A stretch of 31,848 nt of DNA from SCGC-AG-212-J23 sp035649175 (GTDB taxonomy: Bacteria > Pseudomonadota > Gammaproteobacteria > Burkholderiales > SG8-39), in contig DASRKB010000245.1 in assembly GCA_035649175.1 (NCBI GenBank), positions 1 through 31,848 of the forward strand. The letters run 5' to 3'. The notes beneath the pieces are model-generated. The model saw only the letters and a list, made by a program, of their open reading frames with translations. It was not told the DNA's origin and ran no database searches. Positions 1-6,833 of the stretch are shown here, in pieces; within the stretch, counting starts at the first letter, position 1, and each line of letters begins with the position of its first letter. A program made the translations under genes and the position numbers.

Positions 1-708
1 GTTCGCGATGGGGGGCACGCCCGGGAGCTGCGGCGCCTCGCCTTTGCTCGTCACGCCGAGCGCGCGCAGGCGCCCGCCATTGATGTGGCCGATGGCCGCG
101 GCCATGTTGCCCAGGAAAAAGCTCGTCTCGCCGCCGACCAGCGCCGCGATGCCGGGTCCTTCGCCCTTGTAGGGCACGGAGACCGCGTCGAGCTTCGCTT
201 GGTAGACGAAGTTCTCCGCCGCGAGGTGCGTCTGCGAGCCAATGCCGGCGTGGCCGAACGTCAGCTTGCCCGGGTTCGCCTTGCCGTGGTCGATGAGGTC
301 CTTGACGGTCTTGAAAGGCGAGTTGGCCGGAACGATGAGCACCTGCGGACCGGAGACCACGTTCGTGACCGGGACGAAATCCTTCTCCGGGTCGTAGTTG
401 AGCTTGGCGTAGATGTGCTGGTTGGCGGTCACCACCGACCCGGACGGGAAGAAGAAGTTATGCCCGTCGGGCGTCATCTTCGCGGCCTCGGCCGCGCCCA
501 CGCCGCCGCCCGCGCCGCCGCGGTTCTCGATCACCACCTGCTGGCCCCACATCTCGGTGAGCTTTTGGCCCAGCAGCCGCGCCGAGATGTCGGTCGCGCC
601 GCCCGGCGGGAACGGCACGATGAACCTCACCGGCTTGGTCGGCCAGGACTGCGCGTGGACCGCTGCCGACATGAAAACCGCAATTGCGAATGCAAGAATC
701 CTCTTCAC
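1..708 (-). CDS. Tripartite tricarboxylate transporter (Bug/TctC family) periplasmic substrate-binding protein, 3' end cut
   Basis: Binds a carboxylate or similar solute in the periplasm for uptake or sensing. The 236 visible codons start at a GTG (708) with an AGAAGGGA Shine-Dalgarno stretch just upstream. The N-terminus is a short signal peptide ending in VHA-QS. Family motifs follow: WPTKPVRFIVPFPPGGATD near residues 22-40, a Gly-rich stretch (NRGGAGGGVGA), FGHAGIGSQTHLA, and the typical LGVTSKGEAPQLPGVP near the cut. About 80-90 residues of the C-terminus lie beyond base 1. It follows the SDH-like anchor gene by 31 bases on the same strand, so it probably belongs to that operon and may bind its substrate. 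Bug receptors are hugely expanded in Burkholderiales and many lack dedicated membrane partners; none is visible here. The ligand cannot be read from the sequence. Confidence 0.9.
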   Translation of the reverse strand, partial: MKRILAFAIAVFMSAAVHAQSWPTKPVRFIVPFPPGGATDISARLLGQKLTEMWGQQVVIENRGGAGGGVGAAEAAKMTPDGHNFFFPSGSVVTANQHIYAKLNYDPEKDFVPVTNVVSGPQVLIVPANSPFKTVKDLIDHGKANPGKLTFGHAGIGSQTHLAAENFVYQAKLDAVSVPYKGEGPGIAALVGGETSFFLGNMAAAIGHINGGRLRALGVTSKGEAPQLPGVPPIAN

Positions 709-739
709 TCTATTTCCCTTCTCTAGGTTGGTTCCAAAT

Positions 740-1054
740 TCATAGCGCGAGCGCGAGCGCGAGCCCCACACCGACCGTGAGTGCGGCTGCCGCCGCGGCA
801 AGACTCTTCTGCCAGTCGCGCCACGGCAGGAACTCGAGCGCCAGGATGCGCAGGCCTCCGCCGATATGCGCCGCGAGCGCGATCACGATCGCCCATTCGC
901 CCGCCTTGACGAGCGGCTGCTCGGTCCAGGCGAGGAAGCTGTCCAACTGCAGCGCGTTGCCGAGCGCCCAGAAATGCAGCGGCAGGAAGAGCGCGAGCGC
1001 GATGCCGGAGAGCCGGTGCACCATGAACATCCAGTACGAGCTCTCCTTCTTCAT
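740..1054 (-). CDS. Succinate dehydrogenase/fumarate reductase-type membrane anchor, second subunit
   Basis: A 104-residue integral membrane protein predicted to anchor an SDH-like complex and help bind haem b and quinone. It starts at an ATG (1054) that overlaps the stop of the previous anchor gene as ATGA, so the two are translationally coupled. Three hydrophobic helices are visible, around residues 10-33, 50-73 and 84-103. The HRLSG motif near residue 13 and the AHIGGGLRIL motif in helix 2 resemble the SdhC signatures HRxSG and HxxxGxRHL, the latter carrying the haem-ligand histidine. Length fits the family, which is usually 100-140 residues. Whether to call it SdhC or SdhD is uncertain because both anchors here carry similar motifs. 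Confidence 0.82.
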   Translation of the reverse strand: MKKESSYWMFMVHRLSGIALALFLPLHFWALGNALQLDSFLAWTEQPLVKAGEWAIVIALAAHIGGGLRILALEFLPWRDWQKSLAAAAAALTVGVGLALALAL

Positions 1055-1389
1055 CCGAAGACTCCCAGGGCCGCCCGCACCCCCATCCATAGGATGAGGA
1101 GAGAGAAAGCAAGAAGCGCAAGATCCCGCGACCGCGCTCGCCAGCCCAGCCACTCGATGAAGATCGCGCGCAGGCCGATCGGCGCGTGCACCGAGACTGC
1201 GGCGACGAAGACGAGATAGAAGACGAGCCAGCCGCCGCTGCCGCGCGTGCGGGACAGGATCTCGGCCGCGCTGAGCCCGCCCTGCACCGCGTAGATGATC
1301 GTCGCCAAGTGGACCGCTACGCAGATCGCAAGGACTGCCGCCGTGGCGCGCTGCGCGATCCAAAGCAGGGATTGCGTCTTTGCGCTCAC
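1051..1389 (-). CDS. Succinate dehydrogenase/fumarate reductase-type membrane anchor, first subunit
   Basis: A 112-residue membrane protein, start GTG at 1389, overlapping the sdhB stop as GTGA with a GGAG Shine-Dalgarno 7 bases upstream inside sdhB. A longer frame reaches upstream, but the family motif begins right after this GTG. Three helices are visible (about residues 7-32, 48-75, 85-106). The first holds QRATAAVLAICVAVH, and helix 2 holds HAPIGLRAIF, both similar to the HR-[ST]-G and H-x-x-x-G-x-R patterns of SDH cytochrome b subunits. It should pass electrons from the iron-sulfur subunit to quinone together with the next gene. The tight sdhB-anchor-anchor order is unlike the usual betaproteobacterial housekeeping sdhCDAB order, which points to an accessory complex. 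Confidence 0.82.
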   Translation of the reverse strand: MSAKTQSLLWIAQRATAAVLAICVAVHLATIIYAVQGGLSAAEILSRTRGSGGWLVFYLVFVAAVSVHAPIGLRAIFIEWLGWRARSRDLALLAFSLLILWMGVRAALGVFG

Positions 1390-2081
1390 AGTTCTCCGTG
1401 AAGCATGGCCTTCGTGACTTCCCTTTTCAGCCCGGCGATGCCGGCGGTCGGCGACAGCTGCTTCGGGCAGCGCTCGGTACAGCTCATGTGGGTGTGGCAG
1501 GAATGGCATCCCGCATCGCCCGCAACTGCGCGCAGCCTTTCCATTTTTGCTTTATCCCTGACATCTTTCGTCAATGTCCAGGCGCGGTTGAGCGCGGCGG
1601 GCCCGAGGTATTCGGGATTCCAGGCGACCACGTCGCAGGCGGCGTAGCACACGCCGCAGCCGATGCACTCGATCGCCTTGTCCACCTCCCTGCGATCCGC
1701 CGAAGACGGAGGAATTTCATGGAAAGCATCCTGCTTCGTCCTCCCGCCCTTGAACTGCCCGCCAGCGCGCGCCCACTTGTCGAAGAAATCCCGCATGTCG
1801 GTGACCAGATCGCGGATCACCGGGAGGTTCTTCAACGGGCCCACAGACAGGGCATCGTCCTTCAGCACGCGGTCGACGTGCGTGCGGCAGGTCCAGCGCG
1901 GCACGCCGTTCACGGTCATGGCGCAGGAGCCGCACATGCCGACGCGGCAGGCATAGCGGTAGGCGAGGGTCGGGTCGAGCCTGCGCTGGATGTACGTGAC
2001 GACGTCGAGGACGGTCTGGCTGGGCTCGCGCGGAACCTCGAACTCCTGGAAACCGGAGGCTCTCTGTACGAGAACTCTCAA
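1386..2081 (-). CDS. sdhB: Succinate dehydrogenase/fumarate reductase iron-sulfur subunit (SdhB/FrdB family)
   Basis: A 231-residue electron-transfer subunit. All three cluster-binding regions are intact: the [2Fe-2S] cysteines C45, C50, C53, C65 in CRVGMCGSC...C; the ferredoxin-like C139, C142, C145, C149 in CIGCGVCYAAC; and C195, C201, C205 near the C-terminus in CHTHMSCTERCP, giving the [4Fe-4S] and [3Fe-4S] sites. The likely start is a TTG (2081) overlapping the stop of the dehydratase gene as TTGA; no ATG or GTG fits before the conserved N-terminal ferredoxin fold. E. coli SdhB is 238 residues, so this is full length. The flavoprotein partner SdhA is not in this window: upstream is a UxaA-family gene and downstream are two anchors and a solute receptor. 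Confidence 0.92.
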   Translation of the reverse strand: MRVLVQRASGFQEFEVPREPSQTVLDVVTYIQRRLDPTLAYRYACRVGMCGSCAMTVNGVPRWTCRTHVDRVLKDDALSVGPLKNLPVIRDLVTDMRDFFDKWARAGGQFKGGRTKQDAFHEIPPSSADRREVDKAIECIGCGVCYAACDVVAWNPEYLGPAALNRAWTLTKDVRDKAKMERLRAVAGDAGCHSCHTHMSCTERCPKQLSPTAGIAGLKREVTKAMLHGEL

Positions 2082-3247
2082 GCCGACTCGTAAAGCCGCG
2101 TGAGGACGAACTCGCGGTGGCCGAGCGCCTCGGCGGCGGTGAGCCTGCCGTTCGCGGTCTTGAACATGTTCTCGAGCAGCTTGTCGCCCGCCTGGTCGGG
2201 GCTCAGCTCCTTGCGCAACAGCCCGGTGACGTCGACGTCGATGTGCTCCGACATCGTGCGCACCGTGCGCGGGTTGGCGCACAGCTTGATCACCGGCAGG
2301 ATCGGGTTGCCGATCACGTTGCCTTGGCCGGTGGGGAAGAAGTGCAGCGTGTAGCCCGCCGCGGCGCACAGCGTCACCATCTCGGCCGCGGCCGAGGACG
2401 AATCCATGAACCACAGGCCCGGCCCGGTCGGCGTCTCGGCCTTGTCGAGCACGCCGTCGACCACGCACTTCCGGCCGATCTTCTGGATGTTGCCGAGCGC
2501 CTTCTCCTCGATGGTGGTGAGGCCGCCCTCGATGTTGCCCTTGGTCGGCTGCGAGTCCATCAGGTCGCTGGTCTTGTGCCGCTCGACCACCTGCTGGTAG
2601 CGGTCGAACATGAACTGGAACTTCTTGCGCACTTCGTCGTTGCGGCAGCGCGCGGCGACGAGGTGCTCGCCGCCGGTGAGCTCGGTGGTCTCGCCGAACA
2701 CCATGGTGACCCCGTGCGGGTACATCTTGTCGAAGGCATTGCCCACGGTGGGATTAGCGCCGCAGCCCGAGGTGGTGTCGGACTCGCCGCACTTGGTCGA
2801 TACCCACAGGTCCTTGAGCGGCCGCTCCTCGCGGCGCAACTCGCTCGCCCACTGCAGGAACTCCTTCGCCGCCTTGGAGGCACGCATGATGGTGTCGTGG
2901 TCGCCGTGCTGCTCGATGCCGAAGTGCGCCACCGGCTTGCCGGTCGCCCGGATGCCTTCGGCCACCTTCTTCGCCCACTGCTCCTCGATGCAGATCACCA
3001 CCACCGCGGCGACGTTGGGATTCGATCCCGTGCCGATCAGGGTGCGGAAGTGCAGCTCGAGGTCGGCGCCGAACTGCAGCCGCCCGTAGGGATGGGGCAG
3101 CGCGAGCGTGCCCTTGATGTTGTTCTCCACGGCCACCGCCGCGGCGCACGAAAGATCGTCGACGGGCAGGATGACGACGTGGTTGCGCACGCCGACCCGG
3201 CCGTTTTCCCGCTTGTATCCGAAGAATGTGGCTTTCGAAAGGTCCAT
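2078..3247 (-). CDS. UxaA-family dehydratase/lyase large subunit, SuyB-like ((2R)-sulfolactate sulfo-lyase beta type)
   Basis: A 389-residue protein of the UxaA/GarD C-terminal family, which removes water (altronate, galactarate) or sulfite (sulfolactate) from hydroxy acids. Visible motifs: YKRENGRVGVRNHVVILP at residues 11-28, the Cys-rich KCGESDTTSGCGANPTVG near 152-169, GETTELTGGEH near 183-193, and GQGNVIGNPILPVIKLCANPRT near 310-331. The next gene upstream encodes only the small SAF domain. This split into about 90 plus about 390 residues matches SuyA/SuyB rather than single-chain altronate dehydratase, and the sequence looks closest to SuyB from memory. No sulfite-handling gene is seen nearby, and it is coupled (TTGA) to an SDH-like iron-sulfur gene, so the true substrate is open. 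Start ATG lies 4 bases after the SAF gene stop. Confidence 0.85.
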   Translation of the reverse strand: MDLSKATFFGYKRENGRVGVRNHVVILPVDDLSCAAAVAVENNIKGTLALPHPYGRLQFGADLELHFRTLIGTGSNPNVAAVVVICIEEQWAKKVAEGIRATGKPVAHFGIEQHGDHDTIMRASKAAKEFLQWASELRREERPLKDLWVSTKCGESDTTSGCGANPTVGNAFDKMYPHGVTMVFGETTELTGGEHLVAARCRNDEVRKKFQFMFDRYQQVVERHKTSDLMDSQPTKGNIEGGLTTIEEKALGNIQKIGRKCVVDGVLDKAETPTGPGLWFMDSSSAAAEMVTLCAAAGYTLHFFPTGQGNVIGNPILPVIKLCANPRTVRTMSEHIDVDVTGLLRKELSPDQAGDKLLENMFKTANGRLTAAEALGHREFVLTRLYESA

Positions 3248-3251
3248 GTGT

Positions 3252-3533
3252 CTACCAGCGCTTCGTCTTGACGTTATGGACGTGCAGATGCTCTCCGCGC
3301 CCGATGGGCTTCACGACTTTTCCGATGTCGACGCCGTACTTGATCACCGTGTCGCCTTCCTTGTAGTCCTTGAGCGCGACCTTGTGGCCGATCGGGATGT
3401 CGCTCTTCGCGGTGACTTCGAGGTCCTTGTCGTCCTCCATGATCCAGCCCTTGAGCGGCTGGCCGGCCTTGATGCCTTCCACGACGACGACGCCGACGCC
3501 ATCGCCTTCCTCGTGAACCACGAAATGGATCAT
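3252..3533 (-). CDS. SAF-domain small subunit of UxaA/SuyA-type dehydratase
   Basis: A 93-residue protein made of a single SAF (antifreeze-like) domain, the usual small partner or N-terminal domain of UxaA-family dehydratases. It has the expected pattern: GDGVGVVVVEGIKAG, then DIPIGHKVALKDYKEGDTVIKYG at about residues 45-67, then a C-terminal GRGEHLHVHNVKT, where the histidines commonly sit in family members. Start ATG 3533 has a GGAG Shine-Dalgarno 9 bases upstream. It is the first gene of the minus-strand operon running to base 1 and is separated by only 37 bases from the divergent phoD-like gene. Function as the SuyA-like subunit is inferred from its place directly before the large subunit. 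Confidence 0.87.
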   Translation of the reverse strand: MIHFVVHEEGDGVGVVVVEGIKAGQPLKGWIMEDDKDLEVTAKSDIPIGHKVALKDYKEGDTVIKYGVDIGKVVKPIGRGEHLHVHNVKTKRW

Positions 3534-3570
3534 TGCAGTGCTCCGGAGCTGAAGCCGCTATTCTAGTCGC
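3534..3570. promoter_or_regulatory. Divergent intergenic region between the dehydratase-SDH operon and the phoD-like gene
   Basis: Only 37 bases separate two divergent starts. It is the one AT-richer spot nearby: TATTCT (3559-3564) could be a -10 for the plus-strand gene, and the same bases read TAGAAT (3565-3560) on the minus strand, a good -10 for the operon, 27 bases before its ATG. Matching -35 elements would lie inside the opposite genes and I cannot pick them with confidence. Confidence 0.3.
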
Positions 3571-5070
3571 ATGTTCACGCGCCGCCGCTTCCTTCTCACC
3601 GTGGGGGCGCTGGGCATTTCGAAAGCGTTCGCTTCCACCTATCCGTTTCCGCTGGGCGTCGCGTCGGGCTATCCGACTCCCGACGGTGTGGTCTTGTGGA
3701 CGCGGCTCGCCGGTTTCGCTCAACCGCTCGCCGTGCGCGTGCACTGGCAAATCGCAGCCGACGAGGGCATGCGCGCCACGGTGGCCGCGGGCGAGACGGT
3801 CGCGCATCCGGACTGGGCGCACGCGGTCCACGTGGAGGTTAAGGGCCTCGAGCCCGACCGCTGGTACTGGTACCGGTTCATGGCTCAGGGCGCGGAAAGC
3901 CCGGTCGGACGCACGCGTACCGCGCCTGCGGCAGGCTCGGCGCCCGGGCGCCTGCGCTTCGCATTCGCCTCCTGCCAGCAATACGAGCATGGCTACTACA
4001 ACGCCCATCGCCACCTCGCCGCGGACGCGCCCGACCTCGTCGCCTTCCTGGGCGACTACATCTACGAGTCGAGCTGGGGCCGGGACCACGTGAGAAGCCA
4101 TGGCAGCTCCGAGCCGTACACGCTCGATGCGTACCGAGCGCGTTACGCGCTCTATCGCAGCGATCCCGACTTGCAGGCCGCGCACGCCGCCTGCCCCTGG
4201 ATCGTGATCTGGGACGACCACGAAGTGGACAACGACTACGCCAACGACCGCCCGGAGGACGGTATGGCGCCCGAGGATTTCCTGCGCCGACGCGCTGCGG
4301 CATACCGCGCCTTCTACGAGCACATGCCGCTACCCCCCTCCATGCGCCCCGAGGGACCCTCCATGCGGTTGCATGCGCGCCTCGCCTGGGGGAGGCTCGC
4401 GCAGTTCCACCTGCTCGACACGCGCCAGCACCGCTCCTGGCAGGCCTGTCCGCGGCGCGACCGCGGCGGCGGGAACACCGTGGATGTCGCGATGTGCGAG
4501 CGGCTCGGCATCCCAACGCGCAGCATGCTGGGGCCCGCGCAGGAGCGCTGGCTGGAGGAAGGGCTCTCGCGCTCGCATGGGGCGTGGAATGTCGTCGCGC
4601 AGACCACGCGGATGGCGCAGTTCGACCAGAAACCCGGCCCCGGCCGCCGCGTCTGGACCGACGGGTGGGACGGCTATCCCGCAGCGCGAGGAAGGATGCT
4701 CGGATTCCTCTCCGAGAAGAAAGTGTCCAATCCCGTGGTGATTGGCGGCGACGTGCATGCCTTCCACGTCTGCGAGCTCAAAGAGGACTTCGACAACCCC
4801 TCCTCGCGCACCGTCGCTACCGAGATCGTCGGCACGTCGATCACCTCGCAAGGCTGGCCCCAGGAGCGCATGGATCGGCTCATGGGGGACAACCCGCACG
4901 TCCTGCTCGCCGAGAGCCGCTTCCGCGGCTATACCCGGCTGGAGATCGGCCCCGGGTCGCTCAGGGCGGACCTGCGGATCGTCGATACGGTGAAGCTTCC
5001 CGATGCCGCGTGCAGCACCCTGACATCGTTCATGATCGAGGACGGCAGGCCAGGCCCGCAGCGCACCTAG
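3571..5070 (+). CDS. phoD: PhoD-type alkaline phosphatase/phosphodiesterase, Tat-exported
   Basis: A 499-residue secreted metal-dependent phosphoesterase that releases phosphate from organic esters outside the cytoplasm. The N-terminus TRRRFLLTVGALGISKAFA is a twin-arginine signal. An N-terminal Ig-like PhoD domain (about 25-115) is followed by the metallophosphatase domain. Metal-site motifs: FASCQQY at 132-138, FLGDYIYES at 159-167 (D162), WDDHEVDND at 214-222, and the C-terminal GGDVHAFHV at 392-400. Length is typical of the family. It stands alone on the plus strand, divergent from the dehydratase operon and convergent with the small lipoprotein gene 8 bases downstream. I see no clear Pho box in the 37-base upstream gap. 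There is no strong Shine-Dalgarno, but the Tat motif fixes the start. Confidence 0.93.
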   Translation: MFTRRRFLLTVGALGISKAFASTYPFPLGVASGYPTPDGVVLWTRLAGFAQPLAVRVHWQIAADEGMRATVAAGETVAHPDWAHAVHVEVKGLEPDRWYWYRFMAQGAESPVGRTRTAPAAGSAPGRLRFAFASCQQYEHGYYNAHRHLAADAPDLVAFLGDYIYESSWGRDHVRSHGSSEPYTLDAYRARYALYRSDPDLQAAHAACPWIVIWDDHEVDNDYANDRPEDGMAPEDFLRRRAAAYRAFYEHMPLPPSMRPEGPSMRLHARLAWGRLAQFHLLDTRQHRSWQACPRRDRGGGNTVDVAMCERLGIPTRSMLGPAQERWLEEGLSRSHGAWNVVAQTTRMAQFDQKPGPGRRVWTDGWDGYPAARGRMLGFLSEKKVSNPVVIGGDVHAFHVCELKEDFDNPSSRTVATEIVGTSITSQGWPQERMDRLMGDNPHVLLAESRFRGYTRLEIGPGSLRADLRIVDTVKLPDAACSTLTSFMIEDGRPGPQRT

Positions 5071-5078
5071 TTATTTGC

Positions 5079-5315
5079 TTACTTGCAGCGCAGGTTGCCA
5101 GCCGTCTCGTCGATCGGCCGGGTGCAGTCCTGCTCGGCCACCACTCTGTCGGGCGCGAGCTCGGGCGGGGGAACCCTCTCAGTGCGCAACTCCTCCCCGA
5201 CGATCACCACGCTGGTAAGGCCAACAGCCATGGCCGTTGCGGCGCCCGAGCTGACGGCCACCGTCACGCTGCAGCCGGCCAGCAGCCCGACGGCGACGAT
5301 CGCGACGCGAATCAC
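5079..5315 (-). CDS. Small predicted lipoprotein
   Basis: A 78-residue protein of unknown function. With a GTG start at 5315 the N-terminus MIRVAIVAVGLLAGCS is a lipoprotein signal with lipobox LAGC (Cys at about residue 15). A second hydrophobic Ala/Val/Gly stretch follows (VAVSSGAATAMAVGLTSVVIVG), then a short polar tail with two cysteines. The GTG overlaps the stop of the Sua5 gene as GTGA, so translation is probably coupled, although no Shine-Dalgarno is visible. An upstream start (5363) would put polar residues before the signal and is less likely. Small lipoproteins of this kind are common in this group, and no role can be assigned. Confidence 0.6.
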   Translation of the reverse strand: MIRVAIVAVGLLAGCSVTVAVSSGAATAMAVGLTSVVIVGEELRTERVPPPELAPDRVVAEQDCTRPIDETAGNLRCK

Positions 5316-6244
5316 GGGTGGATTATGCACGCGCGGCGTAGGCGGTCCTGCACCGCCGCCCACGCCGGCTCATCCGGCGGCGCCTCGACCAGTATCTCCT
5401 CGCAGCCGGCCGAGTCGAGCTCGCGCAGCGCGGCGTACAACTTCTGCGCATACGCCGCCGGATCGCGCGGCATGCGCAGCCAGTAGTCCACGCGCTCGTC
5501 CGGCCGTGAAAACGCGAGCACGGCGACCCGCTCCTTCAAGCTCGTAATCTGCTTGTCCAGCTCGTAGGACGGGACCAGCCGAGCCGGGGTGCGCGGCGCG
5601 TAATGGCGCTCCAGCCCTCCCGAATGGCGCGGAGATTCCATGGTCTTGGATTGAACAGCGATTCCCAGGTCGCTCTCCGGGATCCCGCCAGGCCGAAGCA
5701 GGATCGCCGTGCCGCCGGAGAGGTCGACGATCGTCGACTCGATGCCGACCTCGCTCGGGCCGCCCTCGAGCACGAGGTCGACTTCGCCGCCGAGGTCCTC
5801 CCGCACATGCGCCGCGGTGGTGGGCGACACCAGCCCGAAGCGGTTCGCCGACGGGGCGGCGATTCCCCCCTTGAATTCCTTCAGGAGCTGTTGTGCCACC
5901 GGGTGCGATGGAACCCGCAAGCCCACCGTATCCTGCCCGCCGGTGACGAAGTCCTTCGCGAGCGCGGATCGCTTGAGGATAAGCGTCAGAGGCCCGGGCC
6001 AGAACCGCGCCGCGAGCTTGCGAGCGGCATCGGGCGCCTCGCGCGCCCAGGCAAAGGCCTGTTCGGCCGAGGCGAAGTGCACGATGACCGGGTGGTCGGC
6101 CGGGCGGCCTTTGACGCGGTAGAGGCGCGCGATCGCCTCAGGATTGGAGGCGTCGGCGCCCAGGCCATAGACCGTTTCGGTGGGAAAGGCTACGAGGCCG
6201 CCTTCCTTTAGGATCTCGACCGCACGCTTCGAATCCGCGCTCAT
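5312..6244 (-). CDS. tsaC: L-threonylcarbamoyladenylate synthase (Sua5/YrdC/YciO family)
   Basis: A 310-residue cytosolic enzyme that makes threonylcarbamoyl-AMP from threonine, bicarbonate and ATP, the first step of the t6A modification of ANN-decoding tRNAs. The YrdC domain fills residues 1-210, with FPTETVYGLGADA at 20-32 and the KGRP nucleotide-site motif at 45-48. The extra C-terminal part (SGGLERHYAPRTPARL onwards) is the Sua5 domain, so this is the long Sua5 form and not the short TsaC. The ATG overlaps the toxin stop as ATGA. In many betaproteobacteria this gene closes the fba-purC-purE-purK series; here it follows the toxin-antitoxin pair and may be expressed from it. Confidence 0.93.
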   Translation of the reverse strand: MSADSKRAVEILKEGGLVAFPTETVYGLGADASNPEAIARLYRVKGRPADHPVIVHFASAEQAFAWAREAPDAARKLAARFWPGPLTLILKRSALAKDFVTGGQDTVGLRVPSHPVAQQLLKEFKGGIAAPSANRFGLVSPTTAAHVREDLGGEVDLVLEGGPSEVGIESTIVDLSGGTAILLRPGGIPESDLGIAVQSKTMESPRHSGGLERHYAPRTPARLVPSYELDKQITSLKERVAVLAFSRPDERVDYWLRMPRDPAAYAQKLYAALRELDSAGCEEILVEAPPDEPAWAAVQDRLRRACIIHP

Positions 6245-6540
6245 CGAGATGCCGGATCGCCGCCTTCGCGTTGATGACGCACTGCGAGCACGAGGACAAG
6301 GTCCTCCGCCTCCAGGTATGCGTACAAAGCAACGTAGCCGGACCGGCCGCGCGAGATCACAAGCTCGCGAAGCCCCTCTTCGACCGGGCGACCGATCATC
6401 GGATGGCGCTCGAGCACGGAGAGCGCTTCGAAGATCAGACTGGCCGTCTCAATCGCACCTTCCGAATCGCCGGCTGCAAGAAAATCCGCGAGCTGATCAA
6501 GATCTGCCCATGCGCTCTCTTCAAGCGCTAGGCGCGCCAC
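6241..6540 (-). CDS. RelE/ParE-superfamily toxin
   Basis: A 99-residue protein with the family pattern: an N-terminal helical pair (WADLDQLADFLAAGDSEGAIETASLIFEAL), then LERHPMIGRPV, and the beta-sheet core LRELVISRGRSGYVALYAYLEAEDLVLVLAVRHQREGG. That order (helices, R-hP-x-x-GR-P, ELV-x-x-R..YVxLY, VLAVRHQ) is typical of ParE/RelE toxins, which act on gyrase or ribosome-bound mRNA; the sequence alone does not tell which. The start is a GTG at 6540, inside the last 13 bases of the antitoxin gene. The stop overlaps the Sua5 start as ATGA. A toxin coupled to a tRNA-modification gene is unusual. Confidence 0.88.
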   Translation of the reverse strand: MARLALEESAWADLDQLADFLAAGDSEGAIETASLIFEALSVLERHPMIGRPVEEGLRELVISRGRSGYVALYAYLEAEDLVLVLAVRHQREGGDPASR

Positions 6541-6809
6541 CGCTTCAGCTTCGGTTTGCGCGCGCGCTTCCCGGCGACACGAGCCGCGAAATACCGGCGC
6601 ACGTCCTCGAAGGCGTACGCCTTCCCCGTTCGCTCGAAGTTGCGCCGCGCGGCGAGCGCGTCGGCGACAAAGCTTCTGCGCTTCTCGGCGAGCAAGGTCT
6701 GCTGCTCGATCGCCTCTACCATGAAGGCGTGCGGACTCTTGTCGGTTCCCTCGACGACGGACGCGACCCGCTCCTTGAGCTCGGGCGGAATTTTCAGCGT
6801 CACTGCCAT
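6528..6809 (-). CDS. Ribbon-helix-helix (CopG/ParD-like) antitoxin
   Basis: A 93-residue protein encoded just before the toxin and overlapping it by 13 bases. Residues 2-42 (VTLKIPPELKERV... SPHAFMVEAIEQQ) form a beta strand and two helices typical of the ribbon-helix-helix DNA-binding fold. The basic, helical C-terminal half, ending KRARKPKLKRWRA, is the probable toxin-binding part. Such antitoxins bind as dimers to palindromes over their own promoter; a near-perfect palindrome lies immediately upstream of the ATG (6810-6829). The gene starts 24 bases after the purE stop. The antitoxin-first order is the usual one for type II modules. Confidence 0.85.
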   Translation of the reverse strand: MAVTLKIPPELKERVASVVEGTDKSPHAFMVEAIEQQTLLAEKRRSFVADALAARRNFERTGKAYAFEDVRRYFAARVAGKRARKPKLKRWRA

Positions 6810-6829
6810 GGTACTACCATGGTAGCACC
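6806..6829. promoter_or_regulatory. Palindrome at the antitoxin start, probable autoregulatory operator
   Basis: Bases 6810-6829 read GGTACTACCATGGTAGCACC, an inverted repeat of 20 bases with a single mismatched pair; the inner 12 bases (6814-6825, CTACCATGGTAG) are perfectly symmetrical. A second CCATGG at 6806-6811 lies 11 bases, about one helical turn, from the one at 6817-6822 and includes the antitoxin start codon. Two half-sites one turn apart suit cooperative binding of ribbon-helix-helix dimers. This fills nearly the whole gap between purE and the antitoxin gene. Confidence 0.6.
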
Positions 6830-6833
6830 AGCC

